Positions 39,887 to 48,544 of a stretch of 64,000 nt of DNA are shown piece after piece; position 1 is the first letter of the stretch; each line of letters begins with the position of its first letter. Location: contig JBQTHE010000011.1 in assembly GCA_052390115.1 (NCBI GenBank), positions 1 to 64,000 of the forward strand, given 5' to 3'. A program made the translations under genes and the position numbers. This stretch comes from GCA-003244245 sp052390115 (GTDB taxonomy: Bacteria; Actinomycetota; Actinomycetes; Mycobacteriales; Pseudonocardiaceae). A model generated the notes under the pieces. It ran no database searches. It saw only the letters and a list, made by a program, of their open reading frames with translations, and was not told where the DNA came from.

Positions 39887-41464
39887 ATGATGCGCCGCCT
39901 GTTCGTCCCGTTCGTCCTGATCTTTTCGGTGTTGTCGGCGTGTAGCTCGGCACCGCCCAGTGCCGACCCGGCTACGCAGACCATCGTGGTCGGCGAGGGT
40001 TACGAGTGGGAGGCGCTGAACCCGTTGCTCGGTTTCGGCGGCGAGGGCGCGTCGAAGCTGTTCGACGGTCTGATCAAGCACGACGCGGCGCTGACCGTGG
40101 TCCCGGCGTTGGCCGCCGAGGTGCCCGCAGTTGCCTCCGACGGGCGATCCTGGACGGTCACGCTGCGCCAGGGGGTCAGCTTTCACGATGGTTCGGCGTT
40201 CGACGCCGACGACGTGGTGGCCACCTACCGTGCCGTGTTGGATCCGGTCTTCGCCGCGACCGTCAGTTCGGACTTCCCGATGCTCACCAGCGTCGAGAAG
40301 GTCGACGCCTTGACGGTCCGGTTCGAGTTGGAGTACCCGTACGCACCGTTCGCGAACCGGCTCAATCTGGGCATCATGCCGTCCGAGGCGCTGGTCACCC
40401 CGGCTGCGCTGGAGAGCTCGTCGTTCAACTCCGCGCCGATCGGGACCGGGCCATACAAACTCGCCGAGTGGCGCAGAGGCGCCACGATGACCCTGGTCGC
40501 CAACGAGGATTACTTCGACGGCGCGCCACAGGTCAAGAAGATCACGATCGTGTTCGCCGAGGACGACAACACCCGTGCGCAACAGATGCGCGCCGGCGAC
40601 CTCGACGCAACCGTGCTACCCCCGGCGCTGGCCCGCACCTTCGAGGGCGGCGAGTTCGCGGTGGTGCACCACCGCAGCGCCGACTACCGCACGGTCACCC
40701 TGCCCTCGAGCCACCCGGTGACCGGCGACCCGGCCATCCGTAAGGCGTTGAACCTCGCCGTCAACCGGCAGGGCATGATCGACGCTCTGCTCGCCGGCAG
40801 GGGCGTGCCAGCGTCCACCCCGGTGCCGGCGGTGCTCGACTCCTATGTGGAACCTGCCGCCCAGTTCCAGTACGACCCCGCCGAGGCGGACCGCATCCTC
40901 GATGACGCCGGTTGGGTCCTGGGTGCCGACGGCATCCGAACCCGCAACGGTCAACCTGCCCGATTCACGCTGATGTACCCGACGACGGACACGGTGCGCA
41001 AGGACCTCGCGCAGGCGGTGGTGTCCGACGCCAAGGCGGTCGGTGTCGAGGTCGTACTGGAGGGCCTCGGGTGGGAGGCGATCGAGCCACGGCTGACCGA
41101 GGACGCGCTGGTGATGGGCGGCGGCAGTCAGCTGGACCCGGACCAGGTGATCTACCCGCTGCTGCACTCCAGCTTCGGCGGGGACGGGTTCAACAATCCC
41201 GGCTACTACCGCAACGCCGAGGTGGATGCCGGTCTGGAGGCTGCCCGGCGGGCCACCGATCCGGCCGAACAGATCGCGGCGGTCAAGAGCTGGCAGCGCG
41301 CTTACGCCGCCGACCCGGGCTTCGTCTTCCTGGTCTTCCTGGACCACTCCTACGTCATGCGGCAGAAGTGGGACGGCTACACCCCGGTGATCGACCCGCA
41401 CAGCCACGGCGTGCTGACCTGGGGGGCGCTGTGGAACTTCGAGGACTGGACACCGAAACGTTGA
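39887..41464 (+). CDS. peptide/nickel-type ABC transporter substrate-binding lipoprotein
   Basis: The 525-aa family 5 solute-binding protein has a lipoprotein signal (RRLFVPFVLIFSVLSACSS) with cleavage before Cys19. It shows the SBP_bac_5 pattern: SWTVTLRQGVSFHDGSAFDA, the SAPIGTGPYKLAEW motif near residue 185, RKALNLAVNRQGMID, and the C-terminal LVFLDHSYVMRQKW. It heads a five-gene importer operon. Start ATG 39887; a second in-frame ATG follows immediately. Ligand unknown: peptides, nickel chelates and glycosides are all used by the family. Confidence 0.87.
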   Translation: MMRRLFVPFVLIFSVLSACSSAPPSADPATQTIVVGEGYEWEALNPLLGFGGEGASKLFDGLIKHDAALTVVPALAAEVPAVASDGRSWTVTLRQGVSFHDGSAFDADDVVATYRAVLDPVFAATVSSDFPMLTSVEKVDALTVRFELEYPYAPFANRLNLGIMPSEALVTPAALESSSFNSAPIGTGPYKLAEWRRGATMTLVANEDYFDGAPQVKKITIVFAEDDNTRAQQMRAGDLDATVLPPALARTFEGGEFAVVHHRSADYRTVTLPSSHPVTGDPAIRKALNLAVNRQGMIDALLAGRGVPASTPVPAVLDSYVEPAAQFQYDPAEADRILDDAGWVLGADGIRTRNGQPARFTLMYPTTDTVRKDLAQAVVSDAKAVGVEVVLEGLGWEAIEPRLTEDALVMGGGSQLDPDQVIYPLLHSSFGGDGFNNPGYYRNAEVDAGLEAARRATDPAEQIAAVKSWQRAYAADPGFVFLVFLDHSYVMRQKWDGYTPVIDPHSHGVLTWGALWNFEDWTPKR

Positions 41465-42477
41465 CCCGGCCAACTGCGCTGGCCAGGAGGATGGCCAGGA
41501 ATCGGTGGCAGGCGGTGGGGTGGCTCGTGCTGCGCCGGCTGGGGTTCGTGATGCCCGTGCTGGTGGCGGTCGCGGTCGGGATCTTCCTGCTGGGTGCGGC
41601 GTCGCCGTTCGACCCGATCTACCAGTACTACGGGGTGGATATCTTCACCGCTAGCGCCGAGGACATCGCCCGGGTGCGCGCCCAGCTCGGGCTGGATGAC
41701 GGAGTGTTCATCCAGCTATGGCGCTGGCTGACCGGGATCTTCTCCGGGGAGCTGGGTACCTCCCGGGCGTTTCGCCAGCCGGTAGCCGACGTGATCGCAC
41801 AGCGGCTGCCGTGGACGCTGCTGCTGGTCACGGTCAGCCTGGTCATCACGATCGTGATCGCGCTGGTGGTCGGGGTACTTGCCGCCTGGCGCCAAGGAGG
41901 GCTGCTCGACCGGTTCGTGACCGCGATGGCGCACGCCCTGGAGGGCATCCCGTCATTCGTGCTCGGGCTGGGCGCGATCGCGCTGTTCGCGCTGAGCCTG
42001 CGCTGGGTCCCGGTGGCCGGTCTGACCACTCCTGGCGCGCCGGTCAGCTTCGATCAGGTCGCCCATCACCTGATCATGCCTGCGCTGGTGCTCGGTGTGT
42101 CGCAGACCCCATGGCTGATCCTGCACCTGCGGGCGTCCCTGCTGACCGCGCTGGCTGAAGACCACGTCACCGGCGCCCGGGCCCGCGGCCTGCCGGAGTG
42201 GCGGATTGTGCTGCGTCACGCGCTGCCCACCGCGCTGCTGCCGCTCGTCACGCTGCTCGGAGCCCGGGTGCCCGAGCTGGTCACTGGTGCGGTCCTGGTG
42301 GAAGAGATCTACTCCTGGCCCGGGGTGGCCGAGGCGGTGGTCACCGCTGCGCTCGCCGTCGACTTCCCGATGCTGGCCGCACTGGGAGTGCTGTCCACCG
42401 CGGCGGTGCTGCTGGGATCCCTGCTGGCCGATGTCGCTGTGGTGCTGGCCGACCCGAGGGTGGCCGCCGATGGCTAG
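41461..42477 (+). CDS. ABC importer permease, DppB/OppB type
   Basis: The permease of about 338 aa has around six helices (VMPVLVAVAVGIFLLGAAS at the start) and the EAA loop GARARGLPEWRIVLRHALPTALLP near residue 240 that contacts the ATPases. The start is uncertain. TTG 41461 overlaps the previous stop. ATG 41491 has AGGAGG directly against it with no spacing. The gene overlaps dppC by 8 bp. It forms the channel with the next gene. Confidence 0.85.
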   Translation: MTRPTALARRMARNRWQAVGWLVLRRLGFVMPVLVAVAVGIFLLGAASPFDPIYQYYGVDIFTASAEDIARVRAQLGLDDGVFIQLWRWLTGIFSGELGTSRAFRQPVADVIAQRLPWTLLLVTVSLVITIVIALVVGVLAAWRQGGLLDRFVTAMAHALEGIPSFVLGLGAIALFALSLRWVPVAGLTTPGAPVSFDQVAHHLIMPALVLGVSQTPWLILHLRASLLTALAEDHVTGARARGLPEWRIVLRHALPTALLPLVTLLGARVPELVTGAVLVEEIYSWPGVAEAVVTAALAVDFPMLAALGVLSTAAVLLGSLLADVAVVLADPRVAADG

Positions 42478-43405
42478 CACCGAGTTGGCCGCACCGCCGC
42501 TGCGTCCCGCCGGCACCGACGCAGGCTGGCGCAGCGCTGCCCGCCGCCGCGCCGGCACCCCCCGCGGCCGCTGGGCGCTCGGGCGGGCCCGCGCGCGCCT
42601 GGCAGTCGGCGTGGTGTCGCTGGTCGGGCTGGTAGCGGCAGCGGTGCTGGGGCCATGGCTGGGTGGGCTGGACCAGACGCTGATCGACTACGGCTCGGTG
42701 CGGTTGGCGCCGAGTGCGCAGCACCCGTTCGGCACCGACGCGGCCGGCCGCGACGTGCTGCTGCGCAGCCTGGCCGGGCTCCGGGTGTCGCTGCTGGTCG
42801 CAGTGCTGTGCGCGGTGATCTCCACGCTGTTGGGTGCCGTGATCGGCGCCCTGTCCGGGGTGCTGGGTGGCTGGCCGGACCGGTTGCTGATGCGGGTAGT
42901 CGACACGATCAACTCGGTGCCGCACCTGCTGCTCGGGATCATCATCGTGGCGCTGTACCGGGGCAGCCTGCTGACCGTGGTCGCCTCGATCGCCTTGACC
43001 CACTGGACCGGGGTGGCCCGGATCGTGCGCGCCGAGGTGCTTTCGCTGCGCGACCGCCCCTTCATCGACGCGGCCATCTCTGGCGGGTCATCCCAGACCC
43101 GCGTGCTGCGCCGCCACCTGCTGCCAGCCATCGTGCCCCAGGCCGCGCTGTCGGCGGTCCTCATCCTGCCGCACGCCGTGTGGCACGAGACCGCGCTGAG
43201 CTTCCTCGGGCTGGGCCTGCCCCCGCACCTGGCCAGCATCGGCAACATCCTCACCGAAGGCCGCGAGGGCGTCCTGGTCGGTACCTGGTGGATCGTCGTG
43301 TTCCCCTCGGCGCTGCTGGTGGCCACCACGCTGGCGGTGGCCGCGCTCGGCGGCTGGTGGCGGGACCGCTCGGTACCCCGGCGGCGATCGGAGCTCGCAC
43401 TATGA
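42470..43405 (+). CDS. ABC importer permease, DppC/OppC type
   Basis: The 311-aa permease has an N-terminal arginine-rich cytoplasmic tail, then about six helices. HPFGTDAAGRDVLLRSLAGLR is the DppC hallmark after the first helix, and the EAA loop reads DAAISGGSSQTRVLRRHLLPA. ATG 42470 lies inside the end of dppB. Overlap with the next gene is ATGA at 43402. It pairs with DppB as the heterodimeric pore. Confidence 0.87.
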   Translation: MASTELAAPPLRPAGTDAGWRSAARRRAGTPRGRWALGRARARLAVGVVSLVGLVAAAVLGPWLGGLDQTLIDYGSVRLAPSAQHPFGTDAAGRDVLLRSLAGLRVSLLVAVLCAVISTLLGAVIGALSGVLGGWPDRLLMRVVDTINSVPHLLLGIIIVALYRGSLLTVVASIALTHWTGVARIVRAEVLSLRDRPFIDAAISGGSSQTRVLRRHLLPAIVPQAALSAVLILPHAVWHETALSFLGLGLPPHLASIGNILTEGREGVLVGTWWIVVFPSALLVATTLAVAALGGWWRDRSVPRRRSELAL

Positions 43406-44430
43406 CCACCGTGACCGCCCCGCTGCTGGACGTCGAGGAGCTGTCGGTGCGGTTCCTGCTCGGCCCACACGGCCGGCACGGCATCGTCAACGCGGTCACC
43501 GAGATCTCGCTGCAGCTGTCCGCGGGGCGGGTACTGGCCCTGGTCGGGGAATCCGGCTGCGGCAAATCAGTGCTCGCCGCGTCGCTGCTGGGGCTGCTGC
43601 CGGCCAATGCCGAAGTACGCGGCCGGGCGATGCTCGCCACCGGCGACGGAGCGTGGATCGACCTGCTCGGCGCCCCGGAGCAACTCCTGCGAAGCCGAGT
43701 CCGGGGCCGCCTGATCGGCCTGGTCCCCCAATCAGCCGCCACCCACCTAACCCCCGTCCGCCAGATCGGCGCCCAGCTAACCGAAGCCCTCCGCGAGCTG
43801 TCCGCGCCGCCATTCGGAGCCGGATGGCGGTTTCGGCCCCGAGCCAGGCGCCATTCGGAGCCGAATGGCGCTGCCACCGAGGAGCTGGTTGTGCGGGCTG
43901 GGCTGGAAGTTGACGTGTTGGGGCGGTACCCGCATGAGCTGTCCGGGGGGATGGCTCAGCGGGTCGGGGTCGCGTCCGCGCTGGCCGGCAACCCCTCGGT
44001 GGTGCTCGCCGACGAGCCCACCGCCGGGCTGGACCGGCCCTTGGTGGACCGCACCGTCGACCAACTCGCCGCACTGGCCGCTGACGGGCACGCGGTGCTG
44101 CTGATCACCCACGATCTCCGCGCCGCCCGCAGGGTAGCGACCGACCTGGCCGTGATGTACGCCAGCCGGCTGGTGGAGTGCGGGCCAGCCGACGAGATGT
44201 TCAGCGACCCCTGGCACCCCTACACCCGTGGGCTACTGGGCGCGCTGCCCGACCGAGGGTTCACCGCGATCCCCGGAGACCCGCCCGAGCTGACCGCGCT
44301 GCCCGCCGGCTGCGCATTCCGGCCCCGCTGCCCAGCCCGTGCCCGTTGCACCGACACCGCCGAGCTGCACCCCCACGGCCAACGGCAACTCGCCTGCCAC
44401 CCAGCGCCACATCATCCAGCGCCATGCTGA
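43402..44430 (+). CDS. ABC importer ATPase, DppD/OppD type, with an in-frame repeat insertion
   Basis: The 342-aa ATPase has Walker A ALVGESGCGKS near residue 45, Q-loop GLVPQSAATHLTPV, signature ELSGGMAQRVGVASAL, Walker B VVLADEPTAGLD and the C-terminal Cys-rich oligopeptide domain (GCAFRPRCPARARC). Between the Q-loop and the signature lies an unusual arginine-rich stretch (PFGAGWRFRPRARRHSEPNG, about residues 136-156). It is encoded by two palindromic repeats at 43807-43871 that replace or extend the helical subdomain. The frame is kept. Activity depends on that loop being tolerated. Confidence 0.85.
   Translation: MTTVTAPLLDVEELSVRFLLGPHGRHGIVNAVTEISLQLSAGRVLALVGESGCGKSVLAASLLGLLPANAEVRGRAMLATGDGAWIDLLGAPEQLLRSRVRGRLIGLVPQSAATHLTPVRQIGAQLTEALRELSAPPFGAGWRFRPRARRHSEPNGAATEELVVRAGLEVDVLGRYPHELSGGMAQRVGVASALAGNPSVVLADEPTAGLDRPLVDRTVDQLAALAADGHAVLLITHDLRAARRVATDLAVMYASRLVECGPADEMFSDPWHPYTRGLLGALPDRGFTAIPGDPPELTALPAGCAFRPRCPARARCTDTAELHPHGQRQLACHPAPHHPAPC
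43807..43871. repeat. paired REP-like palindromes inside the DppD-type gene
   Basis: CCGCCATTCGGAGCCGGATGGCGG (43807-43830) is a near-perfect palindrome. GCGCCATTCGGAGCCGAATGGCGC (43848-43871) is perfect, with 11-bp arms around AG. Their cores are 41 bp apart, exactly as in the intergenic pair at 52536-52597, where the same unit lies in reverse orientation. They are translated as part of the ATPase. Confidence 0.85.
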
Positions 44431-45068
44431 CCGGCACCGGCATTGAAGTCGGCTACCTCCGGGACCATCCGGTGCTGCGAGCGGTCGACATCGAGATCGC
44501 CCCAGGCGAGGTCGTCGGGCTCGCGGGCCCCAGCGGCTGCGGCAAATCAACCCTGGCCCGGGTGCTGGCCTTGCTGCTGGCCCCGTGGTCAGGCCGGGTG
44601 GAGATCGACGGCACACCCGCGGCTGGGGTGCGCTACCGGGCGCCGCGCCAGCAGCGCACCACCATCGGCGTCGTCTTCCAACAACCCCGCATGTCCGTCG
44701 ACCCCCGGCTCACCCTGCGCCAAGCGATCGTCGAGCCACTCCGGGCCTGCCAGCGGCATCTCGACGAGGATCGGACCGCGGAACTCACCGACCGCGTCGG
44801 CCTGACCACCGAGTTACTCGGCCGCCGGCCACACGAAGTCAGCGATGGCCAACTGCAACGAGCCTGCCTCGCCCGCGCCCTCATCCTCCAACCTCGGTAC
44901 CTGATCTGCGACGAGATGACCGCCATGCTCGACGCCTCCACCACCGCCGCCCTGGTCGACGTGGTTACCACGCACACCGCCCAGACCGGCGCCGGAGTGC
45001 TCGCCATCAGCCATGACGAAACCCTCCTGGCCGTCTGGGCACACCGCGTACAACAAATATCGGCGTAG
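44424..45068 (+). CDS. ABC importer ATPase, DppF/OppF type, degenerate signature
   Basis: The 214-aa ATPase is shorter than usual OppF proteins (about 250-330 aa), lacking the C-terminal oligopeptide domain. Walker A is GLAGPSGCGKSTLARVLAL, Q-loop VVFQQPRMSVDPRLTLRQAI and Walker B LICDEMTAMLD. The signature, normally LSGGQ, reads EVSDGQLQRACLARAL, so the first glycine is Asp. The catalytic glutamate after Walker B is kept (DE). In heterodimeric transporters one site is often degenerate, so function is likely. ATG 44424 overlaps the preceding stop. It ends the importer operon. Confidence 0.82.
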   Translation: MLTGTGIEVGYLRDHPVLRAVDIEIAPGEVVGLAGPSGCGKSTLARVLALLLAPWSGRVEIDGTPAAGVRYRAPRQQRTTIGVVFQQPRMSVDPRLTLRQAIVEPLRACQRHLDEDRTAELTDRVGLTTELLGRRPHEVSDGQLQRACLARALILQPRYLICDEMTAMLDASTTAALVDVVTTHTAQTGAGVLAISHDETLLAVWAHRVQQISA

Positions 45069-45103
45069 CGCAGCTCTCCAGACAGCAGGCACTCGCTCGC
45101 CGA

Positions 45104-46126
45104 TCAGGCTCCACCGAGATAGGAGTCGTCGAGCAGGGATGACAAGGACTGAAATGGCGCATCTACGTCCTGGCCGCCGTCGGCCGCGAGCACCCGGACC
45201 GCTCGCTCCCAGGTCAGGGCGCGAGCTGCCTTACCGACGTGGCATGCCAGCTCCAGCGCCTCGACGAGCTCAGCGTGTGACGCGAGATCGCTGAACACCT
45301 CGAGGTAGGCGTCCCTGGCACGCCGGAACGCACGGTCTTGGAGGCCGATCCCGAGCTGGTAGCGCAACCATCCCAGCGGCACCAACATGCTGGCGAACGG
45401 ATGGGCCACGACGCCGTCTCCCCAGTCGTAGAATCTCACTCGTCCGTCCGCGTCGACGAGGATATTCCACGGGTGCAGGTCGTTGTGATCTAGGCTGGCC
45501 GAGCCGGGGGCGCCCACGAGCCGTTCGCACCACGACACAAAGGTCTCGCGCAGCGCGGCCACGCTGGCATGGGTATCCCGGTCATCTGCGCTCCCATGCC
45601 GCCTGACGTACCTGCCGACGGCCTCGAGCGCCTCTTCGAACCTTCTCGGCATCACCTTGGGACGCATGTCGGCAACGCCGAGGGCCAGCAGGTCGTCGGC
45701 GTGCGGGGCCAGGTCGCGCTGGAGCTGCCCGTACTGCGGCAGGGCGCGCGCAATGGCGTTGGCCAGCTCGGCGCCGGTCAGCGACGCTCCGAGCGGCGGA
45801 CCCCCGTCCGGGAGCAGTACCCAGCCACGGTCGAGGTCGACGGCGATCGGGTTCAGCACATGGTCGGGGGCGACCCGCTGGAGAAGGTCGTAGAGGCCGA
45901 CCTCGAACGCCGTCGTCGGTCCCGCCGCCTTGAGCCAGACCGGCCCCTCCGCTGTGGGTGCTTTCAGCACCGTCGCCCACGGCCGCAGGTGCGGCTGCTC
46001 GACCTCGCCAGTGCGCTCGATCGCAGCGGCGGCGAGCTGCTTGTCCAGCCACGACACTGCCGACTCGCGCCAGGACGCGGACGCCCAGACCGCTGCGCCG
46101 TGGCCGCTCCCGATGCCGGCAAACAC
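45104..46126 (-). CDS. aminoglycoside-phosphotransferase (APH) fold kinase
   Basis: The 340-aa protein has the APH/choline-kinase catalytic loop SLDHNDLHPWNILVD near residue 215 (HxDxxxxN) and the metal-binding Asp in RFYDWGDGVVAHP. The N-terminal lobe contains TVLKAPTAEGPVWLKAAG, with the ATP lysine in WLK. Such kinases act on drugs, sugars or metabolites, and resistance cannot be inferred. Start GTG 46126 is the longest reading. It converges with the peptide importer operon. Confidence 0.8.
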   Translation of the reverse strand: MFAGIGSGHGAAVWASASWRESAVSWLDKQLAAAAIERTGEVEQPHLRPWATVLKAPTAEGPVWLKAAGPTTAFEVGLYDLLQRVAPDHVLNPIAVDLDRGWVLLPDGGPPLGASLTGAELANAIARALPQYGQLQRDLAPHADDLLALGVADMRPKVMPRRFEEALEAVGRYVRRHGSADDRDTHASVAALRETFVSWCERLVGAPGSASLDHNDLHPWNILVDADGRVRFYDWGDGVVAHPFASMLVPLGWLRYQLGIGLQDRAFRRARDAYLEVFSDLASHAELVEALELACHVGKAARALTWERAVRVLAADGGQDVDAPFQSLSSLLDDSYLGGA

Positions 46127-46211
46127 GGCCGCCAGTGTCGCGATACCGGTGGGCCAAGGCCAGGTTGAAATCGGCGAACGCGCTAGGGCCTCGCGCCGAT
46201 CCTGTTATCTC

Positions 46212-47684
46212 TCACCGAGTCGTGGCGATGGCTACGTACTTGGTCTCCAGGAACTCTTCGATGCCTACCGTGCCGCCCTCGCGGCCCAGCCCGGAGTGCT
46301 TGATGCCACCGAAGGGTGCTGCCGGGTTGGACACCAGGCCCTGGTTCAGCCCGACCATGCCGGCCTCGAGCCGTTCGCAGACTCGCAGGGCGCGGCGCAG
46401 ATCCTCGGTGTAGACGTAACTGACCAATCCGAAGGGCGTGTTGTTGGCGGTCGCCAGCACGTCGTCTTCGTCGGTGAACGGGGTGATCGGCGCGACCGGT
46501 CCGAAGATCTCCGTGCCGGCCATCTCGGCATCCGGCGGCACGTCGACGAGCACCGTCGGGCGGTAGAAGTAACCCGGGCCGTCCACCGGCTCGCCGCCGA
46601 CCAGCACCCGAGCGCCGCGGGCGACCGCGTCGCAGACCAGGTGCGCCACCTTGTCCCGCGCCGTAGCCTCGATCAGCGGGCCGACCTGCACATCCTCTTC
46701 GCTGCCGCGACCGATGCGCAGCGACCCCATCTGCTCGGCCAGCCGGCGGGAGAACTCGTCGACGACGTCAGCGTGCACGTAGAAGCGGTTGGCTGAGGTG
46801 CAGGCCTCGCCGATGTTGCGCATCTTCGCGACCATCGCGCCCTGGACCGCGGCATCGAGGTCGGCGTCGGCGAAGACCAGGAACGGCGCATTGCCACCCA
46901 ACTCCATCGAGGTCCGCACGACCTGCTCGGCGCACTGCTCCAGCAGCCTGCGGCCCACCTCGGTGGAGCCGGTGAAGGACAGCTTGCGGGCCCGACCGTC
47001 CCGGATCAGCGGCTCCATCAGCCGACCCGAGCCAGCAGTGGGCACGACGTTGAGCACCCCGTCGGGCAGCCCGCACTCGGCCAGGATGCCGGTCAGCGCG
47101 AGCATCGACAGCGGTGTCAGGCCAGCCGGTTTGAGCACCATCGTGCAGCCCGCCGCCACCGCCGGGCCGATCTTGCGGGTGCCCATCGCGGCCGGGAAGT
47201 TCCACGGCGTGATCAGCAGCGACGGCCCGACCGGCTGGCGCATCACGAGGAATCGACCCGATCCGTTGGGCGCGGTGGCGAACCCGCCGTCGATCCGCAC
47301 GACCTCCTCGCCGAACCAGCGGAAGAACTCCGCAGCGTAGGTAATCTCGGCCCGCGACTCGGTCAGCGGCTTGCCCATCTCCAGCGTCATCAGCAGGGCG
47401 AGGTCGTCCTGGCGCTGCATCATCAGCTCGAAGGCGCGGCGCAGGATCTCGCCACGCTCGCGGGGTGGGTGCTGCGCCCAGGCCGCCTGGGCGGCGACCG
47501 CGGCGTCCAGCGCGGCCATCCCATCCTCGGGGCTGGCGTCGGCGACCGCCCGCAGCACCTTGCCAGTAGACGGGTCCTCGACATCGAAGGTCTTCCCGCC
47601 GCTGCCGGGTCGCCATCGGCCGTTGATGAACAGCTCGGTGGGGACGGCGTCGAGGACAGCATGCTCACGGTCTGCCGCGCTCAT
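46212..47684 (-). CDS. gabD: NAD(P)-dependent succinate-semialdehyde/aldehyde dehydrogenase
   Basis: The 490-aa aldehyde dehydrogenase has LLITPWNFPAAMGTRKIGPA, the catalytic Glu in SMELGGNAPFLVF near residue 258 and the catalytic Cys in IGEACTSANRFYVH near residue 292. The C-terminal GGIKHSGLGREGGTVGIEEF is typical of succinate-semialdehyde dehydrogenases. ATG 47684 was chosen for its fit to the family's N terminus. It is 30 kb from the epoxide operon, so an aldehyde-oxidising role there is only a possibility. Confidence 0.85.
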   Translation of the reverse strand: MSAADREHAVLDAVPTELFINGRWRPGSGGKTFDVEDPSTGKVLRAVADASPEDGMAALDAAVAAQAAWAQHPPRERGEILRRAFELMMQRQDDLALLMTLEMGKPLTESRAEITYAAEFFRWFGEEVVRIDGGFATAPNGSGRFLVMRQPVGPSLLITPWNFPAAMGTRKIGPAVAAGCTMVLKPAGLTPLSMLALTGILAECGLPDGVLNVVPTAGSGRLMEPLIRDGRARKLSFTGSTEVGRRLLEQCAEQVVRTSMELGGNAPFLVFADADLDAAVQGAMVAKMRNIGEACTSANRFYVHADVVDEFSRRLAEQMGSLRIGRGSEEDVQVGPLIEATARDKVAHLVCDAVARGARVLVGGEPVDGPGYFYRPTVLVDVPPDAEMAGTEIFGPVAPITPFTDEDDVLATANNTPFGLVSYVYTEDLRRALRVCERLEAGMVGLNQGLVSNPAAPFGGIKHSGLGREGGTVGIEEFLETKYVAIATTR

Positions 47685-47784
47685 GACGGTGTGGCCTTTC
47701 CCTGGTTTGCGTGACGTCACACCAGGAAAGTCTTGCGTCCCTGGGCACCAGCCGCACCTCGGTGGGGCACGGGCTGCTCGCGGG

Positions 47785-48441
47785 TCACTTGGGCACGGGT
47801 GCCGGAGGTTCCAAGGTCGCACTGCGAGCCTGGACGATCAGGCCGATCATCCCGACGGCCGCGCCCGCCAGCGAGACCGCGAGCAACGCCGGTGAGGTGG
47901 TCCCGGTCAAGGCGTCGCCGAGCACGACAACCGCCACCGAGCCGGGTATCACGCCCACGGTGCCCACGAGGTAGTCGCGGAACCGGATGGACGACACCGC
48001 GCTGCAGTAGTTGAGCACCGAGAACGGTATCGCCGGGATCAACCGCAGCGACGTCACAGCGAGCCAGCCACGACGGCGCAGCCGCGCGTCGACCGCGCGC
48101 AGCACCCCGCGGTCGAGGAAGGGTTCCACCAGTTCGCGGCCTAGCCAGCGGACCGCAACGAAGGCCAGCACCGCGGTCAACGTGGTCCCCACGAGGGACA
48201 GGGCCAACCCCAGCAGGGGACCGAACAGCAACCCTGCGGCGAGGGTGAACACGGTGCGGGGGATCGGTGCGACAGTCACCAGGGTCTGCCCGAGCAGGAA
48301 CAGTATCGGTGCGGCGGCGCCGACCGACTGGGCCCAGGCCCGCATCTGCAAGGCGTCAGGTACCGGCAGTACCAGCGCTGCGACGACCACCGTGACGAGC
48401 AACAGCCCGGCCACCAGTAGACGGGTGCGGGGCAGGGTCAT
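47785..48441 (-). CDS. TVP38/TMEM64 (VTT domain) membrane protein
   Basis: The 218-aa protein has about five helices. The VTT-domain core reads RTVFTLAAGLLFGPLLGLALS, then a charged loop AVRWLGRELVEPFLDRGV and LRLIPAIPFSVLNYCSAVSSI near residue 140, with the G-x-x-P-x-x-V-x-N-Y pattern of the DedA/TVP38 family. These proteins are lipid-scramblase-like or transporters. It sits 100 bp upstream of the dehydrogenase on the same strand. Confidence 0.85.
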   Translation of the reverse strand: MTLPRTRLLVAGLLLVTVVVAALVLPVPDALQMRAWAQSVGAAAPILFLLGQTLVTVAPIPRTVFTLAAGLLFGPLLGLALSLVGTTLTAVLAFVAVRWLGRELVEPFLDRGVLRAVDARLRRRGWLAVTSLRLIPAIPFSVLNYCSAVSSIRFRDYLVGTVGVIPGSVAVVVLGDALTGTTSPALLAVSLAGAAVGMIGLIVQARSATLEPPAPVPK

Positions 48442-48544
48442 GGTCCTCCGGGCACCGGAACCGGGTGCAGAACAATGCTACCGGCCCCCACCCCCGGTGT
48501 GTCAGTCCGTCCTGCCCGGCAGACGCTTCGATGCCCCTGTCCGG

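Noticed and set aside
39668..40582. Amidase frame extended to 773 aa
   Set aside because: The extra part is antisense to the substrate-binding lipoprotein gene and has no family match.
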